The position numbers and the translations under genes were made by a program. DNA of 64,000 bases from Gemmatimonadaceae bacterium (GTDB lineage: Bacteria; Gemmatimonadota; Gemmatimonadetes; Gemmatimonadales; Gemmatimonadaceae). The stretch is taken from contig JACCWE010000119.1 in the NCBI GenBank assembly GCA_013697785.1, positions 20,655-84,654 of the forward strand, written 5' to 3'. A model generated the notes under the pieces. The model worked only from the letters and a program-made list of their open reading frames with translations, was not told where the DNA came from and ran no database searches. Shown one piece after another: positions 51,951-60,674 of the stretch (the stretch's first letter is position 1; each line of letters starts with the position of its first letter).

Positions 51951-53183
51951 ATGAGCGAGCGAGAGCTGGATCCCGAGGAGATCGTCGAGGAGGATTGGCG
52001 CACGCGCGCCGAGAAGATCGTAGTCGGCGGCGCATCCACCGGGAGCAAGCGCTTCGCGACGCTCTACGGAGAGGCGCACGAGGAGATGCCGTCGCACTAC
52101 GTTCGCGCATCGGGCTGCCGCATCTGGACCGCCGACGGCCGTGAGCTCATCGACTGCATCATGGCGCTCGGCGCCGTCGCCCTCGGTTACGCGGAGGGCG
52201 CCGTCACCGCCGCCGTCGTGCAGGCGGCGGAGCGCGGAAATGTCGCCGGACTCTCGCACGTGCTCGAAGTCGAGGTCGCCGAGCGGCTCTCCGATGTGAT
52301 TCCGTGCGCCGAGCGAGTTCGCTTCCTCAAGAGTGGGGCCGAAGGCGTCGCGGCGGCCGTGCGGATCGCGCGCGCGCACACGCGTCGCGCGAAGGTGATC
52401 GGCTGTGGCTATTTCGGATGGCTCGACTGGTACACCGATGGCCCGGGCACCGTGAAGAGCGCGCACGAGGACTACACCGCTGTTCCATTCGACGATATTA
52501 CCGCACTCGAGAGCGCCGCCGCGGAGACGGGCGACGATCTAGCGGCGATCGTGATCGAGCCGGTGATCGAGCGCCTGCCCAGCACCGCGTGGATCGAGTC
52601 GGCGCGCGGGATCGCCGACGAGCGCGGCGCCGTGCTGATCTTCGACGAGATGAAGACGGGCTTTCGTCTGCGCACAGGCGGCTTTCAGGAATATTCCGGA
52701 ATCACGCCGGACATCGCCGTCTTCGGCAAGGCGCTCGCCAACGGCTATCCGCTGAGCGCGATCGTCGGGCGAGAGGCGGTCATGCGCGCCGCGAACGATG
52801 CGTGGATCTCCTCGACACTGGCGGGCGAGACGATCGCGCTCGCCGCCGCCGCCGCGGTGCTCGACTGGCACGAGAAGGCCGAGGTCTGCGAGGGGCTGTG
52901 GGCGGCAGGTGAAGAGATGATGCAGGGGGTGCAACGCGCGATCTCCGCATCCGGGATCGGCGGCGTGTCGGTGCGCGGCATCGCACCGATGTGGCTGCTC
53001 GACTTCGACGACGACGACCAGCGCACGCGCTTCTCCGAGCTCGCGGTGGACGCGGGTGTGCTCTTCAAGCGCGGCGCGTACAACTACGCGTCGCTCGCGC
53101 ACGACGAGTCCGACGTCGGCGAGATCGAGAGCGCCGCGAGCGCGGCATTCGTCGCGCTGCGCGAGGAGCTCGCCGATGGCTGA
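51951..53183 (+). CDS. Class III aminotransferase (glutamate-1-semialdehyde aminomutase-like)
   Basis: A 410-residue PLP enzyme. The Schiff-base lysine is K260 in VFGKALANGYPLSAI; EMKTGFRLRTGG carries the conserved cofactor-aspartate neighbourhood, and SGAEGVAAAVRIAR is the phosphate-binding loop. Closest in motif to glutamate-1-semialdehyde aminomutase, but its operon context with two amidohydrolases makes a role in haem synthesis doubtful. Its stop overlaps the next gene by 8 bases. Confidence 0.85.
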   Translation: MSERELDPEEIVEEDWRTRAEKIVVGGASTGSKRFATLYGEAHEEMPSHYVRASGCRIWTADGRELIDCIMALGAVALGYAEGAVTAAVVQAAERGNVAGLSHVLEVEVAERLSDVIPCAERVRFLKSGAEGVAAAVRIARAHTRRAKVIGCGYFGWLDWYTDGPGTVKSAHEDYTAVPFDDITALESAAAETGDDLAAIVIEPVIERLPSTAWIESARGIADERGAVLIFDEMKTGFRLRTGGFQEYSGITPDIAVFGKALANGYPLSAIVGREAVMRAANDAWISSTLAGETIALAAAAAVLDWHEKAEVCEGLWAAGEEMMQGVQRAISASGIGGVSVRGIAPMWLLDFDDDDQRTRFSELAVDAGVLFKRGAYNYASLAHDESDVGEIESAASAAFVALREELADG

Positions 53184-54072
53184 CGCCGACAACGAGCCGC
53201 TCGCGGGGCGCACACCGTTGGTCGACGTGCACGCGCACTTCTATCACGCGGCGTCCGGGCGGAGCGATTACCAGCGCGTGAACGCCTCGCGCCTCCGCGC
53301 CGGCGAGCGGATCGGCATTCGCGCGCACATCGCCTCGATCCTGGGCAGCTGGGGTCACAAGTCGCCGACGTACTTTCCGTCGTTCTTAAACGTCACCTCG
53401 GGGAACGACGCGATGCTCACGCTGCAGGACGCGCATCCCGATCGCATCCGCTGCTACGTCACCGTCAATCCGAACGACACGTCGCATGCCCGTGAGGAGA
53501 TCGAGCGCTGCGTCGGCCGCGGGGCCGTCGGCATCAAGCTCGCGGCGAGTCGCCGCGCGGACGATGCGCTGCTCGATCCGATCGCGGAAGAGGCGGCGAA
53601 GCGCGGACTCCCGCTGCTGCACCACATCTGGCAGCATCGCACGCGCGAGTGGCCCGGACAGGAGATCTCCGACGGCGTCGACCTCGGGCGGCTCGCGGTA
53701 CGTCATCCGCGCGCGTCGTTCATCCTCGCGCACATCGGCGGCGGCGGCGACTGGGCACACAGCTGCGCGGCGGTCGCCGACATCACGAACATCTACGTCG
53801 ATCTCTCGGGGAGCGGCGTCGATCGCGGGATGCTCGATCTCGTGTACGCGTCCGTCGGTGCGACGCGCATGCTGTGGGGATGCGACATCACGATGGAGAC
53901 CGGGCTCGCGAAGCTGCGCGCGCTCGAGGCGGTGGGACTCAACGACGATGAGATCGCAGAGGTTCGCTGGCGCAACGCGGCGCGCATCTTTCCGCACAAC
54001 GCGCTTCCCGACATCCCGACGAGCGGCGTCGCCGCGCGCCGCACCGACGCCACCGTTCGCGTGACGCAATGA
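53176..54072 (+). CDS. Amidohydrolase-2 family protein with intact HxH
   Basis: A 298-residue TIM-barrel protein. DVHAHFYHA near the N-terminus is the metal-binding HxH; HHIWQHRT, LAHIGGGGD and a final WGCDIT (aspartate) complete the usual set. Family members include ACMSD-type decarboxylases and hydrolases. ATG overlaps the aminotransferase end by 8 bases and the stop overlaps the next ATG. Substrate unknown. Confidence 0.83.
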   Translation: MADADNEPLAGRTPLVDVHAHFYHAASGRSDYQRVNASRLRAGERIGIRAHIASILGSWGHKSPTYFPSFLNVTSGNDAMLTLQDAHPDRIRCYVTVNPNDTSHAREEIERCVGRGAVGIKLAASRRADDALLDPIAEEAAKRGLPLLHHIWQHRTREWPGQEISDGVDLGRLAVRHPRASFILAHIGGGGDWAHSCAAVADITNIYVDLSGSGVDRGMLDLVYASVGATRMLWGCDITMETGLAKLRALEAVGLNDDEIAEVRWRNAARIFPHNALPDIPTSGVAARRTDATVRVTQ

Positions 54073-54818
54073 TCGATGTCAACTGCTTCATCGGTGCCTT
54101 CCCGTTTCGCGAGCTCCCGCATCCGGACGCCGACGTGCTCGTGCGCGTGCTCGAGCGCGAAGGCATAGCGGGTGCGTGGGTGGGCCATCTTCCAACCGCA
54201 TTTCATCGGGATGTCACCGCGGGGAACCTCGCGCTCTTCGCGGCGCTCGAGCCGCACCGCCAGATGCTTCATCCAGTGCCCGCGATTCGTCCCGACTGGC
54301 CACGCTGGGAATCCGCGCTCATCGCCGTCAACGCGCTCGGTGCGCGCGCCATCCGCGCCTATCCGTCACAGTGGGGGATGGGGCCGGGCGATTCGCGGCT
54401 GGCGCATCTCGCGAGCGCGTGCGGAGAGATCGGGCTCCCGCTCGTGCTCACGACGCGCTTCGAGGACGCGCGTCAGCGGAGCGCGCTCGACGTCGCGCCC
54501 GATCTGAGCGGTGCGCACATTCGCGCGATCGTGCGCGCCGATCCGCGCGTCGACGTGATCGTCACCGCAGCGGGTCGCGCGCTCATCGAGGAGTCGCACT
54601 GGGGGCTCACGACCGAGGAGCGCGCGCGCCTCAGGTGGGACATCTCCTGGATCTGGGGCCCTCCCGAGGATGATCTCGCGCATCTGCTGCACACGATCGG
54701 CGGCGAGCACTTTCTCTTCGGAAGCGGGTGGCCGCTCAGGCTCGTGCAGGCTCCACTGGCCAACCTCGAGCTCCTTCCGCCCGAGACAAGCCAGCTTAAG
54801 CTCGCCGAGCTGCCCTGA
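54069..54818 (+). CDS. Amidohydrolase-2-like protein lacking the HxH motif
   Basis: A 249-residue protein that starts with IDVNCFIGAFPFRELP, where Asn-Cys takes the place of the metal-binding HxH. The later LFGSGWPL fits the terminal motif of the superfamily, without the aspartate-rich CD form. Such proteins are often paired with an HxH-containing relative, as here (ATGA overlap). It may be a partner subunit or an enzyme using few or no metals. Confidence 0.75.
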   Translation: MIDVNCFIGAFPFRELPHPDADVLVRVLEREGIAGAWVGHLPTAFHRDVTAGNLALFAALEPHRQMLHPVPAIRPDWPRWESALIAVNALGARAIRAYPSQWGMGPGDSRLAHLASACGEIGLPLVLTTRFEDARQRSALDVAPDLSGAHIRAIVRADPRVDVIVTAAGRALIEESHWGLTTEERARLRWDISWIWGPPEDDLAHLLHTIGGEHFLFGSGWPLRLVQAPLANLELLPPETSQLKLAELP

Positions 54819-54914
54819 GTAAAGCTTTATACCGGAGTTATATTGTCGGCTAACGCTTTCGCGCTGTGCCACTTGCGCGTGTTGTCGCCCATGTGCAGAT
54901 TCCCGCTTCACTTG

Positions 54915-54946
54915 CGCCGCTTGTGAACCTTTTCACAAAGGCGGCG
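54915..54946 (+). promoter_or_regulatory. CRP/FNR-like palindrome, also an RNA hairpin, upstream of actA
   Basis: TTGTGAACCTTTTCACAA at 54921-54938 fits the TGTGA-N6-TCACA consensus exactly. Outside it, CGCCGC (54915-54920) pairs with GCGGCG (54941-54946), giving a long stem with a small bulge. The site ends 16 bases before the actA ATG at 54955, close for an activator. It may be an operator for a CRP/FNR-family regulator or a leader hairpin in the mRNA. Confidence 0.55.
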
Positions 54947-54954
54947 CCCTCTGA

Positions 54955-55668
54955 ATGGACCGTTTCCGTGGCGCGATGACGATTCGGAAAAAGTGGGCGG
55001 TACTTCCAGGCTTCGTCCTGCTGACCGTCATTGCAGCAATCGCATCCGCATACACCGGCGCGCAGCAGCAACAGCAGCCGACCGTCGCTCCCGACACTGC
55101 GCCTGGCGCGCTCCCATCCGCCCGCGCCACCAACAAGGCCCCCGACACCGTCATCGTCAATCGCGGTGAGTGGGGCTATTGGGGTGGCTCTACGCCCCAG
55201 GGACGCTCCCCCGAGCAGCCCATAGCTTTCCCGCATCCGCGGCACGTTCAGACGCTCGGCATGAACTGCCTTTACTGCCACTTTGCGGCGAACAAGGCCA
55301 TGGACCCGGGCCTCCCCGCCGTCAACACATGCATGGGCTGCCACACGGTCGTCACTGCGCAACGTCCGGCGACGGACGGACTCCCCGCGCGCACGAGCGA
55401 AGGAATCGAGAAGCTCACGACGTACTGGAAGAACAAGCAGCCCATTCCGTGGGTGCGCGTGCACAAGGTGCCCGACTACGTGCAGTTCCCGCACATGCGC
55501 CACGTCAATGCCGGTGTCACCTGCCAGACCTGTCACGGACAGGTGCAGCAGATGAACCGGGTCTACCAGTACGCGCCGCTCAACATGGGTTGGTGCATCA
55601 ACTGTCACATCGGCAACGTGAATCCCGCCTGGAAAGCCCGCTACGACTGCAGCACGTGTCACTACTAG
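54955..55668 (+). CDS. actA: Alternative complex III subunit A, pentahaem cytochrome c
   Basis: A 237-residue membrane-anchored cytochrome. An N-terminal helix (LPGFVLLTVIAAIASAY) anchors it. Five CxxCH haem sites are visible: CLYCH (C105), CMGCH, CQTCH, CINCH and CSTCH. That count and the gene order identify ActA of alternative complex III, which oxidises quinol and passes electrons to cytochrome c or an oxidase in the periplasm. ATG at 54976 is an alternative start. It heads the actABCDEF operon; actB follows after 9 bases. Confidence 0.93.
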   Translation: MDRFRGAMTIRKKWAVLPGFVLLTVIAAIASAYTGAQQQQQPTVAPDTAPGALPSARATNKAPDTVIVNRGEWGYWGGSTPQGRSPEQPIAFPHPRHVQTLGMNCLYCHFAANKAMDPGLPAVNTCMGCHTVVTAQRPATDGLPARTSEGIEKLTTYWKNKQPIPWVRVHKVPDYVQFPHMRHVNAGVTCQTCHGQVQQMNRVYQYAPLNMGWCINCHIGNVNPAWKARYDCSTCHY

Positions 55669-55677
55669 GAATCGCGA

Positions 55678-58600
55678 ATGAGTGATAGCGCCACGCCAGT
55701 GACCGAGCCGAAGCCAGGCACGAGCCGCCGCACCTTCCTCAAGGTGCTCGGCGCCGCAGGCGCGACCACGGCCGCGATCGGCTGCTCGTCCGAGACGGGC
55801 GAGAAGCTCATTCCCTATCTCGTGCACCCCGACGAGACGGTGCCGGGCGTTTCGAATTACTACGCATCGACCTGCCGCGAATGCGCGGTGGGCTGCGGCG
55901 TGCTGCTCGAGGTTCGCGACGGACGCACGTTCAAGGTCGAGGGAAATCCGGATCATCCGCTGAACCGAGGCGCGCTCTGCTCGCGCGGACAGGCGTCGGT
56001 GCAGGGGCTCTACAATCCGGATCGCTATCGTCAGCCGATGCTGCGCAAGAACGGCGCGCTCTCGCCGATCTCCTGGGCGCAGGCGATCACGCTCCTCACG
56101 CAGCAGCTCACCTCGGTGCAGTCGAGCGGGAAAGCGGGCAGCGCGCTCTTCATCAATCAGCACGAGACGGGGAGCTTTCCCGGCCTCCTCGACACGTGGC
56201 TGTCCGGCTACGGCATCCCGGCGCATCTGAGCTACGCGGCGCTCGCCGAGGGCGGAGTGATCGCGGCCAACAAGCAGAGCTACGGCGTGGCGTGGCCGTC
56301 GCTCGACTTCACGGCCGCGAAGCTCGTCGTCTCGTTCGGCGCCGACTTCCTCGAGACGTGGGGCGCGAACGTTCCTCAGCAGCTCTCGTTCGCGGATGCG
56401 CGCGCGAAGGGCGCCGATGCACCGCGCGTGATCTACGTCGGACCGCGCCGCTCGCTCACCGGGATGAACGCGGACCAGTGGATCGCGTGCAAGCCGGGCT
56501 CCGAGCTCGCAATCGCGAACGCTCTCGCCGACTCGGGCTCCGTTGCGCAAGCGGCGCAGGCGAGCGATGTGCCGGTGGCGAAGCTGCAGGCGCTCGCCGC
56601 CGAGATCGCGGCTGGTGTGCCGAGCCTCTTCCTGGCGGGCGGCTCCTACGAAGTCGCGCTCGCGGTGAACGGGCTCAATCAGAAGTTCGGCAACGTCGGC
56701 CGCTCGGTGCTCACCGCGAAGCCGATCGAGAGCTTCGAGGGGATGTCGTCCGACGCCGAGCTCACCGACGCGATCGAGAAGATGCGCGCGGGGCAGGTGC
56801 CGCTGCTGCTCGTGCGCGGCGCGAACCCTGTGTTCACGAGTCCGAAGAGCGCGAAGGTCGCCGAGGCGATGGCGAAGGTGGCGTTCAAGGTTTCGTTCTC
56901 GAGCTACCCCGACGAGACCGCGGAGCTGTGCGATCTCGTCCTTCCCGATAGCCACGCGATCGAGTCGTGGGGCGATGCGCAGTCGCTCCCCGGAGTGATC
57001 TCGCTGCAGCAGCCGGGGATGGATCCGGTCTACGATACGCGAGCCACGGCTGATGTGCTTCTCGCCGTCGCGAAGGCGATTCCGGCCCAGGCAGGTGCGC
57101 ACCCGACGACCAACTACCGCGAGTATTTGATCTCGCGCTATCCTGGTGGCACGACAGCGTTTACGTCGGCTCTGATAAAGGGGATTGGCAACGGTGCGCT
57201 GAGTGGCGAGCGCGCGAAAAAAGGCACCGCCGCGACCACTCGTAGCGCCGCCAATATCGAGGGCACCTCCGGCGACATGTACCTCGTCGTCTACCCGTCG
57301 CCGCTGCTCGAGGATGGGTCGGGCGCGAACAAGCCATGGCTCCAGGAAATTCCCGACCCCGTCACGAAGGTGTGCTGGCAGACGGTGGTCGAGATGGGAA
57401 CGTCGGCCGCTGCGCGACTCGCGATCGACGCCGGCGACGTGCTCAAGGTCGAGACGCCGAGCGGGTCGATCACGGCGCCCGCGTACATCTATCCCGGGCT
57501 GCGCGGCGACACGATCGCGATCGCCTTCGGGCGCGGTCACACCGGGTACGGACGCTACGCTGCCAACGTCGGCGTGAATCCCGGCGATCTGCTCCCGGTC
57601 GCGTTCGATGCAAAGTCCGGCTCGATGGCGTGGACGTCCACCAAGGTGAAGGTCACCAAGACGGGCGACTTCATTCCGCTCGTCAGCACCGAAGGATCGG
57701 CGCGACAGCACGGCCGTGGGATCGCGCAGGCCATCGAGGCGCACGAGCTCGGGATCGTGCCGACGCCGGCCGAGGCGGAGAAGGAAGGGACCGGCGAAGA
57801 GCACCTCCCGGGCGACGCGTCGCACGCATTTCTTCCCGGCCTCCGTGCGCCAGTCGCGCAGGATGCACAGGGCAACTTGCCGAGCGACGACAACAAGAAG
57901 GGGATGTACGATCCGAATCACTGGAGCGGGATGGCCAAGCGCCGCTGGGCGATGACCGTCGATCTCGCCCGCTGCACCGGATGCTCGGCGTGCGTCACCG
58001 CGTGCTACGCGGAGAACAACATCGCCACCGTCGGTGCGATTCATCAGTCGACCGCGACGGCGAATCTGAACGGACAGGCGGGCGCGAACATTCTGCGCGG
58101 GCGCGAAATGGCGTGGATCCGTCTCGAGCGCTACTTCGAGGGCGGCGAGACGCTCGATGACAGCTTCGAGACGCGCTTCGTTCCGATGATGTGCCAGCAG
58201 TGCGGGAACGCGCCGTGCGAGCCGGTGTGCCCGGTGTACGCGACGTATCACTCGCCTGACGGGCTCAACGTGCAGGTCTACAATCGCTGCGTGGGCACGC
58301 GCTACTGCTCGAACAACTGTCCGTACAAGGTTCGCTACTTCAACTGGTTCGGCTACGGCGAGCCGTCGAGACCACAGTATGCGTGGCCCGAAAAAATGAA
58401 CTGGCAGCTGAATCCGGACGTGACCGTGCGCGGCAAGGGTGTGATGGAGAAATGCACTTTCTGCGTGCAGCGCATTCGCGAGTCGGAGCACCGCGCGAAG
58501 CTGGAGGGGCGCGCCGTGCAGCCGGATGAGTTCACGACGTCGTGCGCGCAGGCGTGCCCATCGAATGCGATCATCTTCGGCGACGCCGCTGATCCTGCGT

Positions 58601-58719
58601 GGTCGGTGGCCAAGGCGATCGAGGACAGGCGCGCGTACCACGTGTTCGAGGAGCTCAACACGTTCACGGCGGTGGTGTACTTGAAGAAGGTCAATCATTC
58701 CGTGGCGGCGGGGGCGTAG
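55678..58719 (+). CDS. actB: Alternative complex III subunit B, iron-sulfur protein
   Basis: A 1013-residue protein. A twin-arginine signal (SRRTFLKVLGAAGATTAAIGC) directs export. The N-terminal domain is molybdopterin-oxidoreductase-like with a Cys cluster (CRECAVGCG ... GALCSRG). The C-terminal domain has ferredoxin Cys motifs for several clusters (CTGCSACVTACYAEN, CQQCGNAPCEPVCP, CVGTRYCSNNCP, CTFCVQRI, CAQACPSNAI). It carries electrons within the complex from quinol oxidation to ActA and ActE. Length matches ActB (about 1000). Confidence 0.93.
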   Translation: MSDSATPVTEPKPGTSRRTFLKVLGAAGATTAAIGCSSETGEKLIPYLVHPDETVPGVSNYYASTCRECAVGCGVLLEVRDGRTFKVEGNPDHPLNRGALCSRGQASVQGLYNPDRYRQPMLRKNGALSPISWAQAITLLTQQLTSVQSSGKAGSALFINQHETGSFPGLLDTWLSGYGIPAHLSYAALAEGGVIAANKQSYGVAWPSLDFTAAKLVVSFGADFLETWGANVPQQLSFADARAKGADAPRVIYVGPRRSLTGMNADQWIACKPGSELAIANALADSGSVAQAAQASDVPVAKLQALAAEIAAGVPSLFLAGGSYEVALAVNGLNQKFGNVGRSVLTAKPIESFEGMSSDAELTDAIEKMRAGQVPLLLVRGANPVFTSPKSAKVAEAMAKVAFKVSFSSYPDETAELCDLVLPDSHAIESWGDAQSLPGVISLQQPGMDPVYDTRATADVLLAVAKAIPAQAGAHPTTNYREYLISRYPGGTTAFTSALIKGIGNGALSGERAKKGTAATTRSAANIEGTSGDMYLVVYPSPLLEDGSGANKPWLQEIPDPVTKVCWQTVVEMGTSAAARLAIDAGDVLKVETPSGSITAPAYIYPGLRGDTIAIAFGRGHTGYGRYAANVGVNPGDLLPVAFDAKSGSMAWTSTKVKVTKTGDFIPLVSTEGSARQHGRGIAQAIEAHELGIVPTPAEAEKEGTGEEHLPGDASHAFLPGLRAPVAQDAQGNLPSDDNKKGMYDPNHWSGMAKRRWAMTVDLARCTGCSACVTACYAENNIATVGAIHQSTATANLNGQAGANILRGREMAWIRLERYFEGGETLDDSFETRFVPMMCQQCGNAPCEPVCPVYATYHSPDGLNVQVYNRCVGTRYCSNNCPYKVRYFNWFGYGEPSRPQYAWPEKMNWQLNPDVTVRGKGVMEKCTFCVQRIRESEHRAKLEGRAVQPDEFTTSCAQACPSNAIIFGDAADPAWSVAKAIEDRRAYHVFEELNTFTAVVYLKKVNHSVAAGA

Positions 58720-58722
58720 CCG

Positions 58723-60174
58723 ATGACAGCTCTCGCACCAGATCCGGTGGAAGAGGGACGCCGTCCGAACATCCCGTCCGCGGATGTGCAGCTCCCAGCG
58801 GTCGCGAACTACACGCAGGTCACGGACGAGATTCTCAACACCCTCAAGCTCACGAAGGCGTGGTTTGCGGGGCTCGCGTTCTCGGTGTTTTGTCTCGCCA
58901 TCGGCGGGACCGCGTGGATGTATCAGATCTACATGGGACTGGGCGTCGCCGGCTATCATCCGCCGGTGATGTGGGGCGTCTACATCATCACGTTCGTCTT
59001 CTGGGTCGGCATCGGGCATGCGGGGACGCTGATCTCCGCCATTCTCTATCTGTTCCGCGCGGGCTTCCGCACGACGATCTATCGGTGCGCGGAGGCAATG
59101 ACCGTGTTCGCCGTCATGACGGCGGGGCTCTTCCCGATTCTGCATCTCGGGCGGCCGTGGAAGTTCTTCTGGCTGATCCCATATCCGAACTGGCGCCTGA
59201 TCTGGCCGCAGTTCAAGAGCCCGTTGGTGTGGGATGTGTTCGCGATCCTCACGTACCTCACGGTCTCGGCGACCTTCCTCTTCATTGGATTGATTCCCGA
59301 TCTCGCGGTGCTGCGCGATCGCGAGACGAATCCCGTGCGGAAGCGGATCTACGGCGTGCTCTCGTTCGGCTGGAGAAACTCGGACAGGGAGTGGCGGCAC
59401 TTCGCGCGCGCTTATCTCTTCCTCGCCGCGTTCTCGACGCCGCTCGTGCTCTCTGTGCACTCCGTCGTTTCGTTCGATTTCGCGATGGCCGACGTTCCGG
59501 GGTGGCACACGACGATCTTCCCGCCCTACTTCGTCGCGGGCGCGATCTTCTCGGGTATCGGGATGGTCTTCACGATCATCATCCCGATCCGGCGCTGGTT
59601 CAAGCTCAAGCACTACGTGACGCTCAACCATCTCGATGCGGCGGCCAAGCTCTGCCTCTTCACGTCGCTCGTCGTCGGCTGCGCGTACCTGACCGAGTTC
59701 TTCATTGCGTGGTACAGCGGGAGCGAAGTCGAGCAGTCGTACTTCATGAACCGCGTGTTCGGGCAGTGGTGGTGGGCCGCCTGGATCATGCTGACGTGCA
59801 ACATGATCCTGCCGATGCTCCTCTTCTCGCAGAAGCTCAGACGCAACACAACGTTCCTCTTCACCCTCTCGATCTTCATCAACCTCGGGATGTGGTACGA
59901 GCGCTTCGTGATCATCGTCCCGTCGCTCTCGCACGAGTACGAGCCGTGGCAGTGGGCGCCCTACGCTCCCTCATTCGTCGACTGGGCGATTCTCGTCGGA
60001 AGCTTCGGCTGGTTCTCGATGTGGTTCCTCCTCTTCGTGAAGCAGCTGCCAGTGCTGGCAATCGCCGAAATCAAGGAGATCGTGCCGCCGAAGTTCGCGC
60101 ACCGCGTGTCGCGGCGAAGCCTGGATGGCCATGGCGAAACGCCGGGCTCCGTCGAGCCGGCGGAGGCTCACTGA
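58723..60174 (+). CDS. actC: Alternative complex III subunit C, NrfD-like quinol-site membrane protein
   Basis: A 483-residue polytopic protein with about ten transmembrane helices, homologous to NrfD/PsrC. Visible are WVGIGHAGTLISAIL, FPILHLGRPWKFFW and HTTIFPPYFVAGAIFSG. Such subunits hold the menaquinol site in the membrane. The start is 3 bases after the actB stop, and the stop overlaps actD by 1 base. The C-terminal extension is Gly/Pro/Glu-rich. Confidence 0.92.
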   Translation: MTALAPDPVEEGRRPNIPSADVQLPAVANYTQVTDEILNTLKLTKAWFAGLAFSVFCLAIGGTAWMYQIYMGLGVAGYHPPVMWGVYIITFVFWVGIGHAGTLISAILYLFRAGFRTTIYRCAEAMTVFAVMTAGLFPILHLGRPWKFFWLIPYPNWRLIWPQFKSPLVWDVFAILTYLTVSATFLFIGLIPDLAVLRDRETNPVRKRIYGVLSFGWRNSDREWRHFARAYLFLAAFSTPLVLSVHSVVSFDFAMADVPGWHTTIFPPYFVAGAIFSGIGMVFTIIIPIRRWFKLKHYVTLNHLDAAAKLCLFTSLVVGCAYLTEFFIAWYSGSEVEQSYFMNRVFGQWWWAAWIMLTCNMILPMLLFSQKLRRNTTFLFTLSIFINLGMWYERFVIIVPSLSHEYEPWQWAPYAPSFVDWAILVGSFGWFSMWFLLFVKQLPVLAIAEIKEIVPPKFAHRVSRRSLDGHGETPGSVEPAEAH

Positions 60175-60674
60175 TGCGGGGAATCGTCGGAGTGTTTTCG
60201 GAGCTCGACTCGACCGTGGATGCGATCACGGAGCTCAAGAAGCTGCGCGTGGGCGACGTGACCGTCTATTCGCCGACGCCGCGTCACGAGCTCGACGATG
60301 TGCTGAGGCATGGCCCGAGTGTGGTGCGGCGCTTCACGCTGATCGGCGCGCTCGTTGGTGTGACCTTCGGCTATTGGATTCCGATTTGGGTGTCCGACTA
60401 CTGGCCATTGGTCGTGGGAGGAAAGCCGATCGCGTCGTGGGTGCCATATACGATCATCGGCTTCGAGGTGATGGTGCTCATCGGCTCACTCGCGACGGTG
60501 GCCGGGCTCTTCATCAATGCGCGCATCCCGCGCATCACGCAGACCGTCGGCTACGATCCGCGCTTCAGCGACGGAAGCTTCGGGATCTGGGTGGAGTGCC
60601 GGCCCGACGAGCAGGAGACCGTGCGTCGCGTACTGACGGAGAAGGGAGCGGAGGAGGTGCATGGTGAGCGCTAG
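60174..60674 (+). CDS. actD: Alternative complex III subunit D (DUF3341)
   Basis: A 166-residue membrane subunit with two helices (about residues 57-77 and 95-118) in the family layout RGIVGVFSELDSTVDAITEL then YSPTPRHELDDVL. DUF3341 is a constant partner of ActC. The ATG overlaps the actC stop (TGATG) and its own end overlaps the actE start by 14 bases. It carries no cofactor motif. Confidence 0.9.
   Translation: MRGIVGVFSELDSTVDAITELKKLRVGDVTVYSPTPRHELDDVLRHGPSVVRRFTLIGALVGVTFGYWIPIWVSDYWPLVVGGKPIASWVPYTIIGFEVMVLIGSLATVAGLFINARIPRITQTVGYDPRFSDGSFGIWVECRPDEQETVRRVLTEKGAEEVHGER

Noticed and set aside
54850..59934. A 1694-codon open frame on the minus strand across the act genes
   Set aside because: It is antisense to the act operon. 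It is Arg/His-rich, has no domain pattern and arises from GC-rich codon bias.
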